Shown: positions 17,580-26,986 of the stretch, piece by piece | Numbering within the stretch: position 1 is the stretch's first letter | Layout: each line of letters begins with the position of its first letter | Origin: Proteus penneri | GTDB taxonomy: Bacteria > Pseudomonadota > Gammaproteobacteria > Enterobacterales > Enterobacteriaceae | Direction of reading: 5' to 3' | NCBI RefSeq assembly: GCF_003144535.1 | Contig: NZ_PHFJ01000004.1 | Coordinates: forward strand, 124,001-188,000 | DNA: 64,000 bases | The notes under the pieces: generated by a model | Databases searched by the model: none | What the model saw: only the letters and a program-made list of their open reading frames with translations | Told to the model about the DNA's origin: nothing | Translations under genes and position numbers: made by a program

Positions 17580-20282
17580 CTATTTAATATCTAAAATCTC
17601 AATTGTTACAATAGACATGGATTCTGGAGGTACTTGCCCAGGTACACCATTTTTCCCATAACCGCCACTTGGTTTTATATAAATTTTGGCTTTACCATTG
17701 ATACCCGCTTTTGCAATAAAGGTATTCAGTGGTAATGGCAGTTGACGGTAAGGTAAGATAAGTGGCTTAGATTTATCATAATTAAGAGTTACAGTACCGT
17801 CAGTCAATGATTCATGCATTGTAAATACAACTGTTTTACCTGTAATTGAAGCCACTGGTTTACCCTGTTTTAAGATTTTAAAATAGGTATTATCGTCATA
17901 TTGTACGTAATTTTGTTTTTGGATCTCAGATAAAATGGATTTATTACGCTGGGCATTATCTTTTCCAATGATCGAATAAGCATAAGCAAGTTGCCCAGCA
18001 ATCATTTGCCCTTCACCCGCCATTTTCTCAAGCTGCTCTTTTAGCGTTTTATTCTCTTTTAAAATATTATTAGTGTCTGTATTAACTTTTGCTAATTCAG
18101 CATCTTTTGCTTTAATTTGCTCATTTAATTTAGCAATAGATTCTGTTTGCTGTTGCTTTAATATACTGATTTTTTGTGTGTTTTCTGTATTCTGTTTTTC
18201 TAATTGTACTTTTGCTTCAGCTAATTGAGCACTCAATTTATCCGTCGTATTTTGCTTTTCAGCGAGTTGTTTTTCTAGTAATGCTAAAGCTTTCTCACTC
18301 TCTGTTTTGCTCGTGGTAACTTGAGCTAAGACGATATTATTCTCTTTAAATTGTGTATCTAATGTTTGATATTTCTCAGATAGCTCAGTTTGCGCTTTTT
18401 CTAATTTGGCTATCAGATTATTTTTATCAGCAATTAAATTATCAACAGCTTTTTCACCGGCAGATAAACTCTTCTTCAAATCAGCTAATTCAGTGACTTT
18501 ATTATCTAACTGTGATTTTAATTCTGGGATCGCTTTTAATTTCTCATCCACTTGCTCTTTTTGCTGTTGAACAGCTAAAAGCGATTTATTAAGTTGAGTT
18601 TGTTCCTGATTACTTTTTTCAACTTGTATTTTTAGTTGTGCTATTTCTTTGCGTTGTTCCTCAACAAGTTTGCTATTAACATCTTGTTGCTTTTCTGCTT
18701 CTGCTACTTTTAATGCAAGTTCTTTAGATAAATCTTCACGTTCTGATGTGATCTTCAATAATGTACTTTGCAATTTATCTATTTCTTTTTTCGCAGAGTC
18801 ATCTTTTAGCAATAGTTGAGCCTGTGTAAATTGAGTCTGCACATCTTCTTTCTCTTTCTTTATTATTGCTAATTGATTTTGTACATCTGTGAGTTGTTTA
18901 GTTAATTTTTCTTGTTCCGTTGTTATTGTTGATAACGAATTTTCTAATGTTGCTATCTCTTTATTTTTTACTGCTTCTAAATTAGCTAATTCTTGTTCTT
19001 TTTGCTTATTATTACCAACTAGCAATTGCTGAGATTCAACATACTGAGCTTGTATCGTTTCTTTTTCTTGTTCAATTTTAGCGAGTAATATCTGCTTTTC
19101 ATTTAATTGGCTAATTAATTTTTCTTGCTCTAGTTTTATACTCTCAAGTGAACGTTGTAATTTATCAATCTCTTTTTTCGCGCTATCATCTTTTAACAGA
19201 GTTTGAGCCTGCTGATACTGAGATTGTAATTGTTCTTTTTCTTGCTCAAGCTGAGTATATTTTGCCTCTAAGGTTTTAAGTATTCCCGCTTGGTTTTCAA
19301 AATTTTGTTGCTGTTTTGCTAACTCTGTATTTTTTACTGTTGTTGCCTGTAATACGTTCTCTTTTTCAGATAATTGTTTAACTAATAAATCACGCTCTTT
19401 TTGTATTGTTTCTAAATCACTTTGTAGCTTAGCAACCGCCTGTTTTAACGTGTCATCAGTAAGTAGGTTGTTCGCTATAGCTAACTTTTCTTCTGTTTCA
19501 GCCAGCGTTAATTCAAGTTGTTTAATTTGGTTATTTGCATTTTGAAGTTTTTCCAAATGCTCTTTTGTTATAGCTGCCTGCTCAGTGTATTTTTGATACA
19601 ACGATTGATATTTATTTCTCGTATCTGCTAAACGATTTAATAGCTCTTTATTAAAAAGCGGTTGTTTATGATCGAGTACAGAACGATTGAACTGATATGC
19701 AAAGTGAAAAGGGATAGCCGTAACAGAATAAAATGTTCCTGGAATAACATCTAACAAGAAATTGTCATTACGTTGAGGCTTTGTATAACTTTCTTTTGAA
19801 TAAAGGGTCAACGGGTTATAAACCGTTGTATTATTTCTGTAGCTATAACGATTAAGATCCTCTGGTGTAAATTGTGGTTTTATAGGAACAAATGAAAGCA
19901 ACGGAGTTAAATAACGAGTGTAATCACTCTCTAATTTTGAATAATTAGTGGGTAACACAAGGCAATTTTCTGCCAACGTAATATCAGGCGTCTTAATAGG
20001 TTCGACTGCTTGATTATCTGTTTTAGCTGGCGTAGAAGGTTTAACTTGTCGCTCTGGTTTTGTTTGTTGAGTCGCTGTTGTGGTGAGGTTTACTCTACGA
20101 TTAACCTGACCAGTTCTCGTTGACGATGAAGTTATAGCAGATGTTTTAGGCTCAATTTTAATTGGCTCTTGCGTTTCAAAATAACGGTCAAAATCTTCAA
20201 TAACAGAATTAAACTCATTATTGGCAAACGATAGCGTTGGAAACAGCATAAAAGCGAGACAAACACTCTGCTTTAATTTCAT
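17580..20282 (-). CDS. Periplasmic coiled-coil protein with FKBP-like C-terminal domain
   Basis: 900 aa. A cleavable signal peptide (MKLKQSVCLAFMLFPTLSFA) is followed by a Pro/Thr/Gln-rich linker, a globular part (about 105-210) and a continuous heptad-rich coiled coil (about 215-760). The last ~140 residues resemble an FKBP-type prolyl isomerase, ending in a pattern like IKPSGGYGKNGVPGQVPPES and TIEILDIK. The usual FKBP FD and the pocket Trp appear to be missing, so isomerase activity is doubtful. The coil has internal repeats (LLKDDSAKKEIDKLQ near residues 369 and 497, a weaker copy near 277). The upstream lipoprotein gene ends 5 bp before its ATG and includes its ribosome site, implying coupled translation. 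Function unknown. Confidence 0.82.
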   Translation of the reverse strand: MKLKQSVCLAFMLFPTLSFANNEFNSVIEDFDRYFETQEPIKIEPKTSAITSSSTRTGQVNRRVNLTTTATQQTKPERQVKPSTPAKTDNQAVEPIKTPDITLAENCLVLPTNYSKLESDYTRYLTPLLSFVPIKPQFTPEDLNRYSYRNNTTVYNPLTLYSKESYTKPQRNDNFLLDVIPGTFYSVTAIPFHFAYQFNRSVLDHKQPLFNKELLNRLADTRNKYQSLYQKYTEQAAITKEHLEKLQNANNQIKQLELTLAETEEKLAIANNLLTDDTLKQAVAKLQSDLETIQKERDLLVKQLSEKENVLQATTVKNTELAKQQQNFENQAGILKTLEAKYTQLEQEKEQLQSQYQQAQTLLKDDSAKKEIDKLQRSLESIKLEQEKLISQLNEKQILLAKIEQEKETIQAQYVESQQLLVGNNKQKEQELANLEAVKNKEIATLENSLSTITTEQEKLTKQLTDVQNQLAIIKKEKEDVQTQFTQAQLLLKDDSAKKEIDKLQSTLLKITSEREDLSKELALKVAEAEKQQDVNSKLVEEQRKEIAQLKIQVEKSNQEQTQLNKSLLAVQQQKEQVDEKLKAIPELKSQLDNKVTELADLKKSLSAGEKAVDNLIADKNNLIAKLEKAQTELSEKYQTLDTQFKENNIVLAQVTTSKTESEKALALLEKQLAEKQNTTDKLSAQLAEAKVQLEKQNTENTQKISILKQQQTESIAKLNEQIKAKDAELAKVNTDTNNILKENKTLKEQLEKMAGEGQMIAGQLAYAYSIIGKDNAQRNKSILSEIQKQNYVQYDDNTYFKILKQGKPVASITGKTVVFTMHESLTDGTVTLNYDKSKPLILPYRQLPLPLNTFIAKAGINGKAKIYIKPSGGYGKNGVPGQVPPESMSIVTIEILDIK

Positions 20283-20287
20283 AGTAA

Positions 20288-20782
20288 TTATTCACCTAAT
20301 TTTTTTAATGTCGAATTAACTGACATAATCGACAAATAGCGAACTTTTGCACATAAAACTTCTGTTTTTGATTCAATGCTCATTTTTAATAAATCTAAGC
20401 TATCTTTACTTGCTGTACTTTGAACACTACGGTACATCGCATTGATTTCGCTAATTTCTTTAAATGCGCTCATCATAGATTTATAGTCAGATGGAGAAAA
20501 AGTTTTCAAAGAATCAAGTTGTTTGATACAAGCACTTTGAGGTGCTATCCCCAGTTTTCCTGCATCTACACCACTATCTACAGACTCTGATGAGGGTGCC
20601 ATAGAAAGCGGTTGTGCAACTGCCACTGGCTGAGTTTGTACTACTGGCTGTGTAGTTTGTGCTGGCGCAGGCGTTTCAACTGGACGAGAATAATCAGTCC
20701 ACGTACACCCAGATAATGTGAGAACGCTGGTTGCCATAAATACAGCAAGGACATTCTTTTTATTTTGTAATAAGGACATCAT
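20288..20782 (-). CDS. Lipoprotein partner of the coiled-coil/FKBP-like protein
   Basis: 164 aa (163 if the second ATG at 20779 is used). The signal sequence ends in a lipobox, LTLSGC, giving a lipidated Cys followed by Thr, which predicts outer-membrane sorting. A Pro/Gln/Val-rich flexible linker follows (about residues 32-65), then a small helical domain with two Cys (SACIKQL and EVLCAKV) that might form a disulfide. AAGGAAA precedes the start. First gene of a two-gene unit with the 900-residue periplasmic protein. No family recognised; a role in anchoring that protein to the outer membrane is inferred. Confidence 0.82.
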   Translation of the reverse strand: MMSLLQNKKNVLAVFMATSVLTLSGCTWTDYSRPVETPAPAQTTQPVVQTQPVAVAQPLSMAPSSESVDSGVDAGKLGIAPQSACIKQLDSLKTFSPSDYKSMMSAFKEISEINAMYRSVQSTASKDSLDLLKMSIESKTEVLCAKVRYLSIMSVNSTLKKLGE

Positions 20783-21213
20783 TTTTCCTTAATTCCGATC
20801 AGACTTAAATAAGAGCATATGAGTTGTCGCATTTTAAGCCATTTTATTATAATTTTCTATTACCTACTGCATACTAAATAAATAAGCTAGCGTCCTTAAT
20901 TTCAATGAGTTCTCATATCAATTCATTTTTTTACTTAAAACACTACTTACATCACACTAAACACATCAATTTTTGAATATTGGATTTATTTAGTAAAGAC
21001 GTTGTCATATAAACTATATCGTTTTTATATTATTAAGATAATACCAGATAATAATAAAAATAATAATACGAATTTTATCATTTAGTTACGCAACTTACGT
21101 GTAAAAATATTCTTGTATTCTGTTGCTGTTTTTGAATACAAAGATAAAATCAAAAAATGAATATCTAATATAAGAGTTGATATTCATTTTATCCTTCCAA
21201 TAGGAGAACTAAG
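20783..21213. other. Divergent region between the lipoprotein and FMN reductase genes
   Basis: 431 bp, AT-rich, expected to hold two divergent promoters. No operator, repeat or small gene was recognised. Confidence 0.5.
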
Positions 21214-21762
21214 ATGAGTCATTTTAAAATTGGTATCGTTGTTGGTAGTTTAAGAAAAGATTCGTTTAATAAACAAACAGCACATGCCTTAATTAAGTTA
21301 TTTCCTCAAGAATTTACCTGTCAGTTTATTGATATTAGTACTCTTCCTCTCTATAACCAAGATGATGACAGCAATACCCCCGCCTCTGTTATCGATTTTA
21401 AACAGCAAATAAAAGCGTGCCAAGGCATCATATTCATCACACCGGAATACAACCGCTCAATACCCGGTGTGCTTAAAAATGCGATTGACCAAGCCTCTCG
21501 CCCTTATGGAACAAATGCTTGGAATGAAATTCCAGCCGGTATTATTGGCGTTTCAACCGGCAATATTAGTACCGCAATAGCTCAACAGCATTTACGTAAT
21601 TCATTAGCCTTCTTGAATATGCCAACACTAAATCAACCAGAATGTTATCTAAAATGGTATGACGGAATGGTTGAGAATGGGAAGTTTTCAGAGAAAACAG
21701 CAACTTTTATACAAAGCTGGGTTGATGCCTACATTGCTTTTGTGAAGCAAAATAATCATTAA
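21214..21762 (+). CDS. NAD(P)H-dependent FMN reductase (flavodoxin-like)
   Basis: 182 aa. Flavodoxin-like fold of the FMN_red family, which includes E. coli ChrR and azoreductases; they reduce quinones, chromate or flavins. Motifs: phosphate loop GSLRKDSFNKQ near the N-terminus and the flavin-ring loop PEYNRSIPGVLKNAIDQASR near residue 77. Good ribosome site (TAGGAG). Transcribed alone with a strong terminator. The substrate cannot be told from the sequence; it is more distant from ChrR than an orthologue would be. Confidence 0.88.
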   Translation: MSHFKIGIVVGSLRKDSFNKQTAHALIKLFPQEFTCQFIDISTLPLYNQDDDSNTPASVIDFKQQIKACQGIIFITPEYNRSIPGVLKNAIDQASRPYGTNAWNEIPAGIIGVSTGNISTAIAQQHLRNSLAFLNMPTLNQPECYLKWYDGMVENGKFSEKTATFIQSWVDAYIAFVKQNNH

Positions 21763-22261
21763 TCAAACTCCAAAGAGCTTTATATAAAAAATATAAGCTC
21801 TTTTTTTATTACCAGAGCTAATGTAATTTATTGGGTTATAATATCCCCGCTGACAAATAAAAAATTTAATCTTTCATAGACAACAAATAACGACATCCCT
21901 TGCTGATTTCAATATTAAGCAATGTGAGACAAAAATAGATTATCTTTAAAAGATATATTCTTATTATTACAACTAAGAATTGTTTACTATACAACCAGCA
22001 ATAAAGCCATTAAAAGAGAACTAAATTTAACATCAATTTTAATCATTTATCTTATTCATTATAATGTCAGAGGATATCAATAAAGCCTTAATCTACAGCC
22101 ACATATAAAATTTACTATTTGATAATTATTTTTAATGTTTTATATTAGGTTAAAACACTAGACATAATGTGCGATATTTCTCTAAATAATATGCTTCTAT
22201 AATTGTGATAAACAAAAAAATTACCTATATTACTCACCTATTAAATACTGGCAGGTAAACC
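21763..22261. other. Intergenic region upstream of the first IraP-like gene
   Basis: 499 bp. It begins with the terminator of the FMN reductase gene (21772-21807); the rest is AT-rich and presumably carries the promoter of the small gene at 22262. Nothing else was recognised. Confidence 0.5.
21772..21807 (+). terminator. Terminator of the FMN reductase gene
   Basis: AAAGAGCT pairs with AGCTCTTT, extended by a TATAT/ATATA inner stem, followed by seven T. Confidence 0.86.
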
Positions 22262-22471
22262 ATGGATAAAAATTTAAAAGAAATTGAATGCGAAATTGCC
22301 GCTCTAAAAATTGTTATCAAATCCTTACTTTCCACGCTAAGTGATAAACAACGAAGAGATATGTTGGCCAATATATCTGTAGTACTTGAGGATACATCGA
22401 ACAAATATCCTCAACTCAATGAAATCATTAACTTAACTGAACAATATGTGAAGAAGCTTACTCAACCTTAA
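22262..22471 (+). CDS. IraP-like small protein, copy 1
   Basis: 69 aa acidic helical protein. The core EIAALKIVIKSLLSTLSDKQR and the tail TEQYVKKL resemble E. coli IraP (VEALEIIVTAMLRNMAQND and RDYVKKLL), the anti-adaptor that blocks RssB and stabilises RpoS. It has AGGT 6 nt before the ATG. A paralogue lies 273 bp downstream on the same strand. It is shorter than IraP (86 aa), lacking part of the N-terminus. The IraP assignment is from recalled similarity over about 50 residues and is tentative. Confidence 0.6.
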   Translation: MDKNLKEIECEIAALKIVIKSLLSTLSDKQRRDMLANISVVLEDTSNKYPQLNEIINLTEQYVKKLTQP

Positions 22472-22744
22472 TGAAAATGATATTTACTATTGCTATAAAA
22501 TTTACCCCTTAGTTTTATAGGGTATTCTGTGATTTTCTACCCATTAATACAATGCTAAGTTAAATTTACTGAATATCTGTTTTTCAAATCTCAAATACCC
22601 TCATATTTACTGTTCTAATATACAACATGATAAAATCGTATATTCTTTATCAAGTTAATTTTTTCTTGGATTTTATTAAGTAATTAATTAATATAAAAAA
22701 CAATTTATCACAAAGCAATAAACTGCCGTTCTTTTGAGGATCTT

Positions 22745-22948
22745 ATGGAAAAAAAAGTTGTCAATATAGCGTATGAAATTGCGGCAGTGAAAGTAATTTT
22801 AAAAGCCTTGTTATTGACTTTGACAGATAAACAAAAAGAAAGAGTAATCCATGATATAAATAAGACCGTCAATGAGGCTTATCTCAATCATCCTCAATAC
22901 CAAGATGTTATAAGCAAGACAGAACAATATATAAAAAAAATACTCTAA
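22745..22948 (+). CDS. IraP-like small protein, copy 2
   Basis: 67 aa. Clear paralogue of the protein at 22262: EIAAVKVILKALLLTLTDKQK against EIAALKIVIKSLLSTLSDKQR, and KTEQYIKKI against LTEQYVKKL. More basic than copy 1 (MEKKVV start, HDINKTVN). GAGGATCTT precedes the ATG. The 273 bp gap and separate leader suggest separate promoters rather than one operon. Tandem duplication is seen; RpoS anti-adaptor function is inferred. Confidence 0.58.
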   Translation: MEKKVVNIAYEIAAVKVILKALLLTLTDKQKERVIHDINKTVNEAYLNHPQYQDVISKTEQYIKKIL

Positions 22949-23298
22949 ATATTGATTCTGTATTCTTTAGCACCCTCTCTTATTATTTATAATAAGCGAG
23001 GGGATGTATATCTTTATATTTAAAAAATCAAATCGCTTCAAGCTATAATATAATCACTGATTGACTATAAGAATTGAAATAGAAAGTACTTTTTGATTAA
23101 TTGAATATAAATGAAATAATACTATTACTTATAGCTCACTTAATTTGGGTATAATTTTCTGTTTCTCATGGAAGATGTCATGAACTATGCTGTTTCAATA
23201 CTCAATAAATGACTAAATTAAGCTTTATATTTATTATGTTCACGCGTCTAACGAGTAAAACTTACCACCTTAGACACATACTCTATGCATTTTTTATA
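22949..23298. other. Region between the second IraP-like gene and the chemoreceptor
   Basis: 350 bp between convergent genes. A hairpin lies at 22973-23002. The rest is AT-rich with no recognised gene or element. Confidence 0.5.
22973..23002 (+). terminator. Hairpin after the second IraP-like gene
   Basis: A 13 bp stem CCCTCTCTTATTA/TAATAAGCGAGGG with one mismatch and a 4 nt loop; no U-tract follows, so termination is uncertain. Confidence 0.45.
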
Positions 23299-24849
23299 TC
23301 AACGATGAACAAAATTGAATTTTTGTACAGATAACTGTAATTCTTCGGTTTGCCTTTCTAATGAAATGGCCGCCGCTGAAACTTGTTCAACTAAAGAGGC
23401 ATTCTGTTGCGTTACACCATCCATTTGGGTAATAGCTACACTCACTTGACCAATACCTTTACTTTGCTCTTCAGATGCAATCGTGATTTCTTTCATTATT
23501 GACGTTACCTGTTTAACTCCCGTCAAAATATCTTCCATCATTTTTTCCATATTACTCACTAATCTTGCACCTTTTTTTACGCGTGTTGTAGAATCAGCAA
23601 TAAGGGCTTCAATCTCTTTCGCAGCTTTAGCACTATCTCCTGCTAAATTACGCACTTCATTGGCGACAACCATAAACCCTCGACCATGAGCTCCTGCTCT
23701 TGCCGCTTCTACTGACGCATTTAAAGCGAGTATATTCGTTTGAAAGGCAATGTTATTAATGACATTGATAATATCTGCAATCTGACTTGAACTATTAGAG
23801 ATCCCATCCATCGTTGTTACAACAGATTCAGCTAATTCATTGCCTTTTTCAACAGTCACTGATGCAACTTCAGCCAATTCTCTCGCTTGATAAGCATGTT
23901 CCATATTCTGGTTAACAGCTGCGGTTATCTCTTCCATACTTGCTGCTGTTTGCTCTAATGCCTTTGCTTGCTCTTCTGTACGAGAAGCTAAATCGTTATT
24001 CCCTCTGGCAATTTCAGATGCACCACGATAAATATTATCACTTCCCATTCTGATCGTGCTTACCGCGTCATGTAAACTATTTTGCATATCATTTAATAAC
24101 GGTATTAATCGCCCAGCACAGTTATTACCAAAAGGCTCTAGTGGCTGACTCAGATCACCTTCTGTAATTTTCACAAAATGTTGACGAATGCTTTCTAGTG
24201 GTTTTTGTAACATTACCACTAAATAACGATCAGTGAGGATCAGGATACATCCCCCTAAAATGGCGCTAATAATAATAACAATTTGTGTCACTTCAATAAG
24301 CTCATTCACTTCTTTAATCGTACTATCAATTTTTATATTTGCGACATTATTAAAGTTTTCACTCACATTACCTAATTCACGACTCAATGCTGGTGTTACA
24401 TTTTTTGCATGATGTTCATATTGCTCTATGGTGCCATTGAGTGCTAATTCCATCTGCTTTTTTACGCCTTGCTCAAAAAGCGCTTGCCATATATCCATTA
24501 ACTCTTTTGATACTTTTGCATCCATTGGCCCAGGAGAAACAGATTTCATATACGCAATCTGTTTTTCCATATTTTCCATCGCCAGCTGTGCTTGTGTAAA
24601 ATCGACGTCTTTACCTTTTGCTTTTTCCTCAACAAGACGATTTAATCGAGAAGTGAATCGAAAATACTGATCATTTCCCATGCTAAGAGCAGCCATTTGC
24701 TTAATTATTTTATTATCAGATTGATTACCTTCAGATATTTTTGATAGTGACCATGCGCTATAAAAACTAACACTGCCAAATAACACACATAAAGTCCCCA
24801 ATATGATTATCATCATCAGACGAATAGTAATGTTACGAAGTTTCTGCAT
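23299..24849 (-). CDS. Methyl-accepting chemotaxis protein
   Basis: 516 aa transmembrane chemoreceptor from ATG 24849 (GAGAA 6 nt upstream; the upstream TTG at 24861 has no ribosome site). Layout: TM1 about residues 9-31, a periplasmic four-helix-type ligand domain, TM2 about 188-210, HAMP, then the signalling hairpin with the invariant tip [21 protein letters not shown] and [20 protein letters not shown]. It ends KFNFVHR and lacks the C-terminal NWETF-type tether for CheR/CheB, so it is a low-abundance-type receptor. Its promoter matches sigma-28, as for flagellar class 3 genes. Ligand unknown. Confidence 0.95.
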   Translation of the reverse strand: MQKLRNITIRLMMIIILGTLCVLFGSVSFYSAWSLSKISEGNQSDNKIIKQMAALSMGNDQYFRFTSRLNRLVEEKAKGKDVDFTQAQLAMENMEKQIAYMKSVSPGPMDAKVSKELMDIWQALFEQGVKKQMELALNGTIEQYEHHAKNVTPALSRELGNVSENFNNVANIKIDSTIKEVNELIEVTQIVIIISAILGGCILILTDRYLVVMLQKPLESIRQHFVKITEGDLSQPLEPFGNNCAGRLIPLLNDMQNSLHDAVSTIRMGSDNIYRGASEIARGNNDLASRTEEQAKALEQTAASMEEITAAVNQNMEHAYQARELAEVASVTVEKGNELAESVVTTMDGISNSSSQIADIINVINNIAFQTNILALNASVEAARAGAHGRGFMVVANEVRNLAGDSAKAAKEIEALIADSTTRVKKGARLVSNMEKMMEDILTGVKQVTSIMKEITIASEEQSKGIGQVSVAITQMDGVTQQNASLVEQVSAAAISLERQTEELQLSVQKFNFVHR

Positions 24850-25225
24850 CGAATTTCTCAACTAACAAGATAAAGTAAGCCCAATAGGGCGTAATGTACT
24901 CTTATCGACACTTTTTCAATTTATTTTAATTTTTTACTAAAGTTTTTTATAATTTGATTTTTTATTTTATATACATAAAAAGAGTTATGCGCAGGAAGCA
25001 AAAATGTTACTTATATATCATTTTTTATAATTCCAGATAAAAAACAAAAAATCATTTAAAATCAGAACGTTGATATAATGATTACGATAAAAATAAATAA
25101 GAAGCATTAAAGAGAGAAAAGAATAATTGAGGGGAAAAATAAGGTTTGGAATATTCTTAAATTAGCTAAATAAACATAAATGTTGAGTGGACAATATTGA
25201 GAGAGTATTTGAGGAAAAGAGTTTT
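24850..25225. other. Leader of the chemoreceptor gene and 3' flank of tRNA-Gly
   Basis: 376 bp. It contains the sigma-28 promoter of the chemoreceptor (24902-24928) and a small GCCC/GGGC hairpin in the untranslated leader near 24880. The remaining sequence is AT-rich with no recognised gene. Confidence 0.55.
24902..24928 (-). promoter_or_regulatory. Sigma-28 (FliA) promoter of the chemoreceptor
   Basis: On the minus strand TAAA, exactly 15 nt, then GTCGATAA: one mismatch to the enterobacterial FliA consensus TAAA-N15-GCCGATAA. It lies about 53 bp upstream of the start codon. Confidence 0.82.
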
Positions 25226-25299
25226 TGGAGCGGGCGAAGGGAATCGAACCCTCGTATAGAGCTTGGGAAGCTCTCGTTCTACCATTGAACTACGCCCGC
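25226..25299 (-). tRNA. glyU: tRNA-Gly, anticodon CCC
   Basis: 74 nt including encoded CCA. The minus strand starts GCGGGCGTAGTTCAATGG, has the anticodon loop TTCCCAA (anticodon CCC), the T-loop GGTTCGATTCC and an acceptor end CGCCCGCTCCA. The sequence agrees with E. coli glyU as recalled. It decodes GGG. It sits about 165 bp downstream of lysS. Confidence 0.97.
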
Positions 25300-25404
25300 A
25301 GTTGTTTTTTCCAATTATACGCTCCCCTAATCTAACAGCAATCCCCTTCTTATTTAAGTGATTATTTAATCATCATGAAAAATATAATCTATTAATAATA
25401 AACA

Positions 25405-25430
25405 TAAAAAAGCCACCTATCGGTGGCTTT
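25405..25430 (-). terminator. Terminator of lysS
   Basis: A 9 bp stem AAAGCCACC/GGTGGCTTT with a TATC loop and a U-run on the minus strand, about 34 bp after the lysS stop. Confidence 0.87.
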
Positions 25431-25463
25431 CAATTAATTGCGATTCTTTAATTAGAATAACAA

Positions 25464-26978
25464 TTATTTATTAGGACGCATTGCTGGGAATAAAATGACA
25501 TCACGGATAGTATGACTATCAGTAAATAACATTACCATACGGTCAATACCAATACCTAAACCTGCTGTTGGCGGTAATCCATGTTCTAATGCCGTAATAT
25601 AGTCATGGTCAAAGAACATCGCTTCTGCATCACCGGCTTCTTTTTGACGAACTTGATCTTCAAAACGTTCGGCTTGGTCTTGTGCATCATTAAGTTCTGA
25701 GAAACCATTACCAATTTCACGACCACCAATAAAGAATTCGAAGCGGTCAGTGATAAATGGATTATCGTCGTTACGACGAGCTAATGGTGAAACTTCTGCC
25801 GGATATTCAATGATAAAAGTTGGTTGAATTAAGTGACTTTCTGCAACTTCTTCAAAAATTTCACACTGAACACGGCCTAAGCCCCAGCTTTTCTCAATCT
25901 TAATACCAATAGATTGAGCAATAGCAACTGCCTTATCCATATCATCAAGATCAGCCATTACCGTTTCTGGACGATATTTGCAGATAGCTTCTTTCATGGT
26001 TAATTTGGCAAATGGTTTGCCAAAATCAAACTCTTGGTCGCCGTATTTCACTAACGAAGAACCCAATACATTTTCAGTTAATGTACGGAATAATTCTTCC
26101 GTTAATTCAATTAAGTCACGGTAATCTGCATACGCCATATAGAGTTCCATCATAGTGAACTCTGGGTTATGGCGTGGTGATACACCTTCATTACGGAAAT
26201 TACGGTTGATTTCGAATACGCGATCAAAGCCACCCACAACTAAACGCTTTAAATATAGTTCAGGTGCAATACGCAGATACATATCAATATCTAACGCATT
26301 ATGGTGAGTAATAAACGGACGCGCACTTGCTCCACCAGGAATGGTTTGCATCATCGGCGTTTCAACTTCCATAAAGCCTTTGTTCACCATAAATTGACGA
26401 ATACCCGCCATAACTTGTGAACGAATTTGGAAAGTTTTACGTGATTCCTCGTTAGAAATTAGATCTAAATAACGCTGACGATAACGCATTTCTTGGTCAG
26501 CTAAACCGTGGAATTTATCCGGTAATGGGCGCAATGCTTTAGTTAATAAACGTACTTCTGTACAGTGAACACTTAATTCACCAGTTTTCGTTTTGAAAAC
26601 TCGCCCACGAGCACCTAAGATATCGCCAAGATCCCATTTTTTAAATTGCTCGTTGTAGATACCTTCTGGCAAATCATCACGAGAAACATAAAGCTGGATG
26701 CGCCCCCCCATGTCTTGCAATGTAGCGAAAGATGCCTTGCCCATAATGCGGCGAGTCATCATACGACCTGCAATAGCAACTTCCACATTCGCTGCTTCTA
26801 ACTCTTCTGCACTCATTGCATCATACTTTTGATGTAATTCGTTAGACAGAGAATCTCTGCGGAAATCATTTGGGAATGCGTTACCATTATCACGTAAAGC
26901 GGATAATTTTTCGCGACGTGTTTGCAGTTCGTTATTTAAATCAGGTGCCTGCTCCGCACCTTGTTGCTGTTGCGACAT
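25464..26978 (-). CDS. lysS: Lysyl-tRNA synthetase, class II
   Basis: Charges tRNA-Lys. 504 aa from ATG 26978 with GAGGAAA upstream; the GTG at 26990 would overlap prfB. An N-terminal OB-fold anticodon domain (about 65-145; [19 protein letters not shown]) precedes the class II core: motif 2 in [20 protein letters not shown] and motif 3 in [13 protein letters not shown]. The gene starts 8 bp after the prfB stop, the prfB-lysS operon order of E. coli. Only one lysyl-tRNA synthetase gene is seen in the window, so lysS versus lysU rests on context. Confidence 0.98.
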   Translation of the reverse strand: MSQQQQGAEQAPDLNNELQTRREKLSALRDNGNAFPNDFRRDSLSNELHQKYDAMSAEELEAANVEVAIAGRMMTRRIMGKASFATLQDMGGRIQLYVSRDDLPEGIYNEQFKKWDLGDILGARGRVFKTKTGELSVHCTEVRLLTKALRPLPDKFHGLADQEMRYRQRYLDLISNEESRKTFQIRSQVMAGIRQFMVNKGFMEVETPMMQTIPGGASARPFITHHNALDIDMYLRIAPELYLKRLVVGGFDRVFEINRNFRNEGVSPRHNPEFTMMELYMAYADYRDLIELTEELFRTLTENVLGSSLVKYGDQEFDFGKPFAKLTMKEAICKYRPETVMADLDDMDKAVAIAQSIGIKIEKSWGLGRVQCEIFEEVAESHLIQPTFIIEYPAEVSPLARRNDDNPFITDRFEFFIGGREIGNGFSELNDAQDQAERFEDQVRQKEAGDAEAMFFDHDYITALEHGLPPTAGLGIGIDRMVMLFTDSHTIRDVILFPAMRPNK

Positions 26979-26986
26979 GTTTTTCC

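Noticed and set aside
25226..25299. tRNA-Gly as an integration site
   Set aside because: No integrase, direct repeat of the tRNA 3' end or island boundary was seen next to it.
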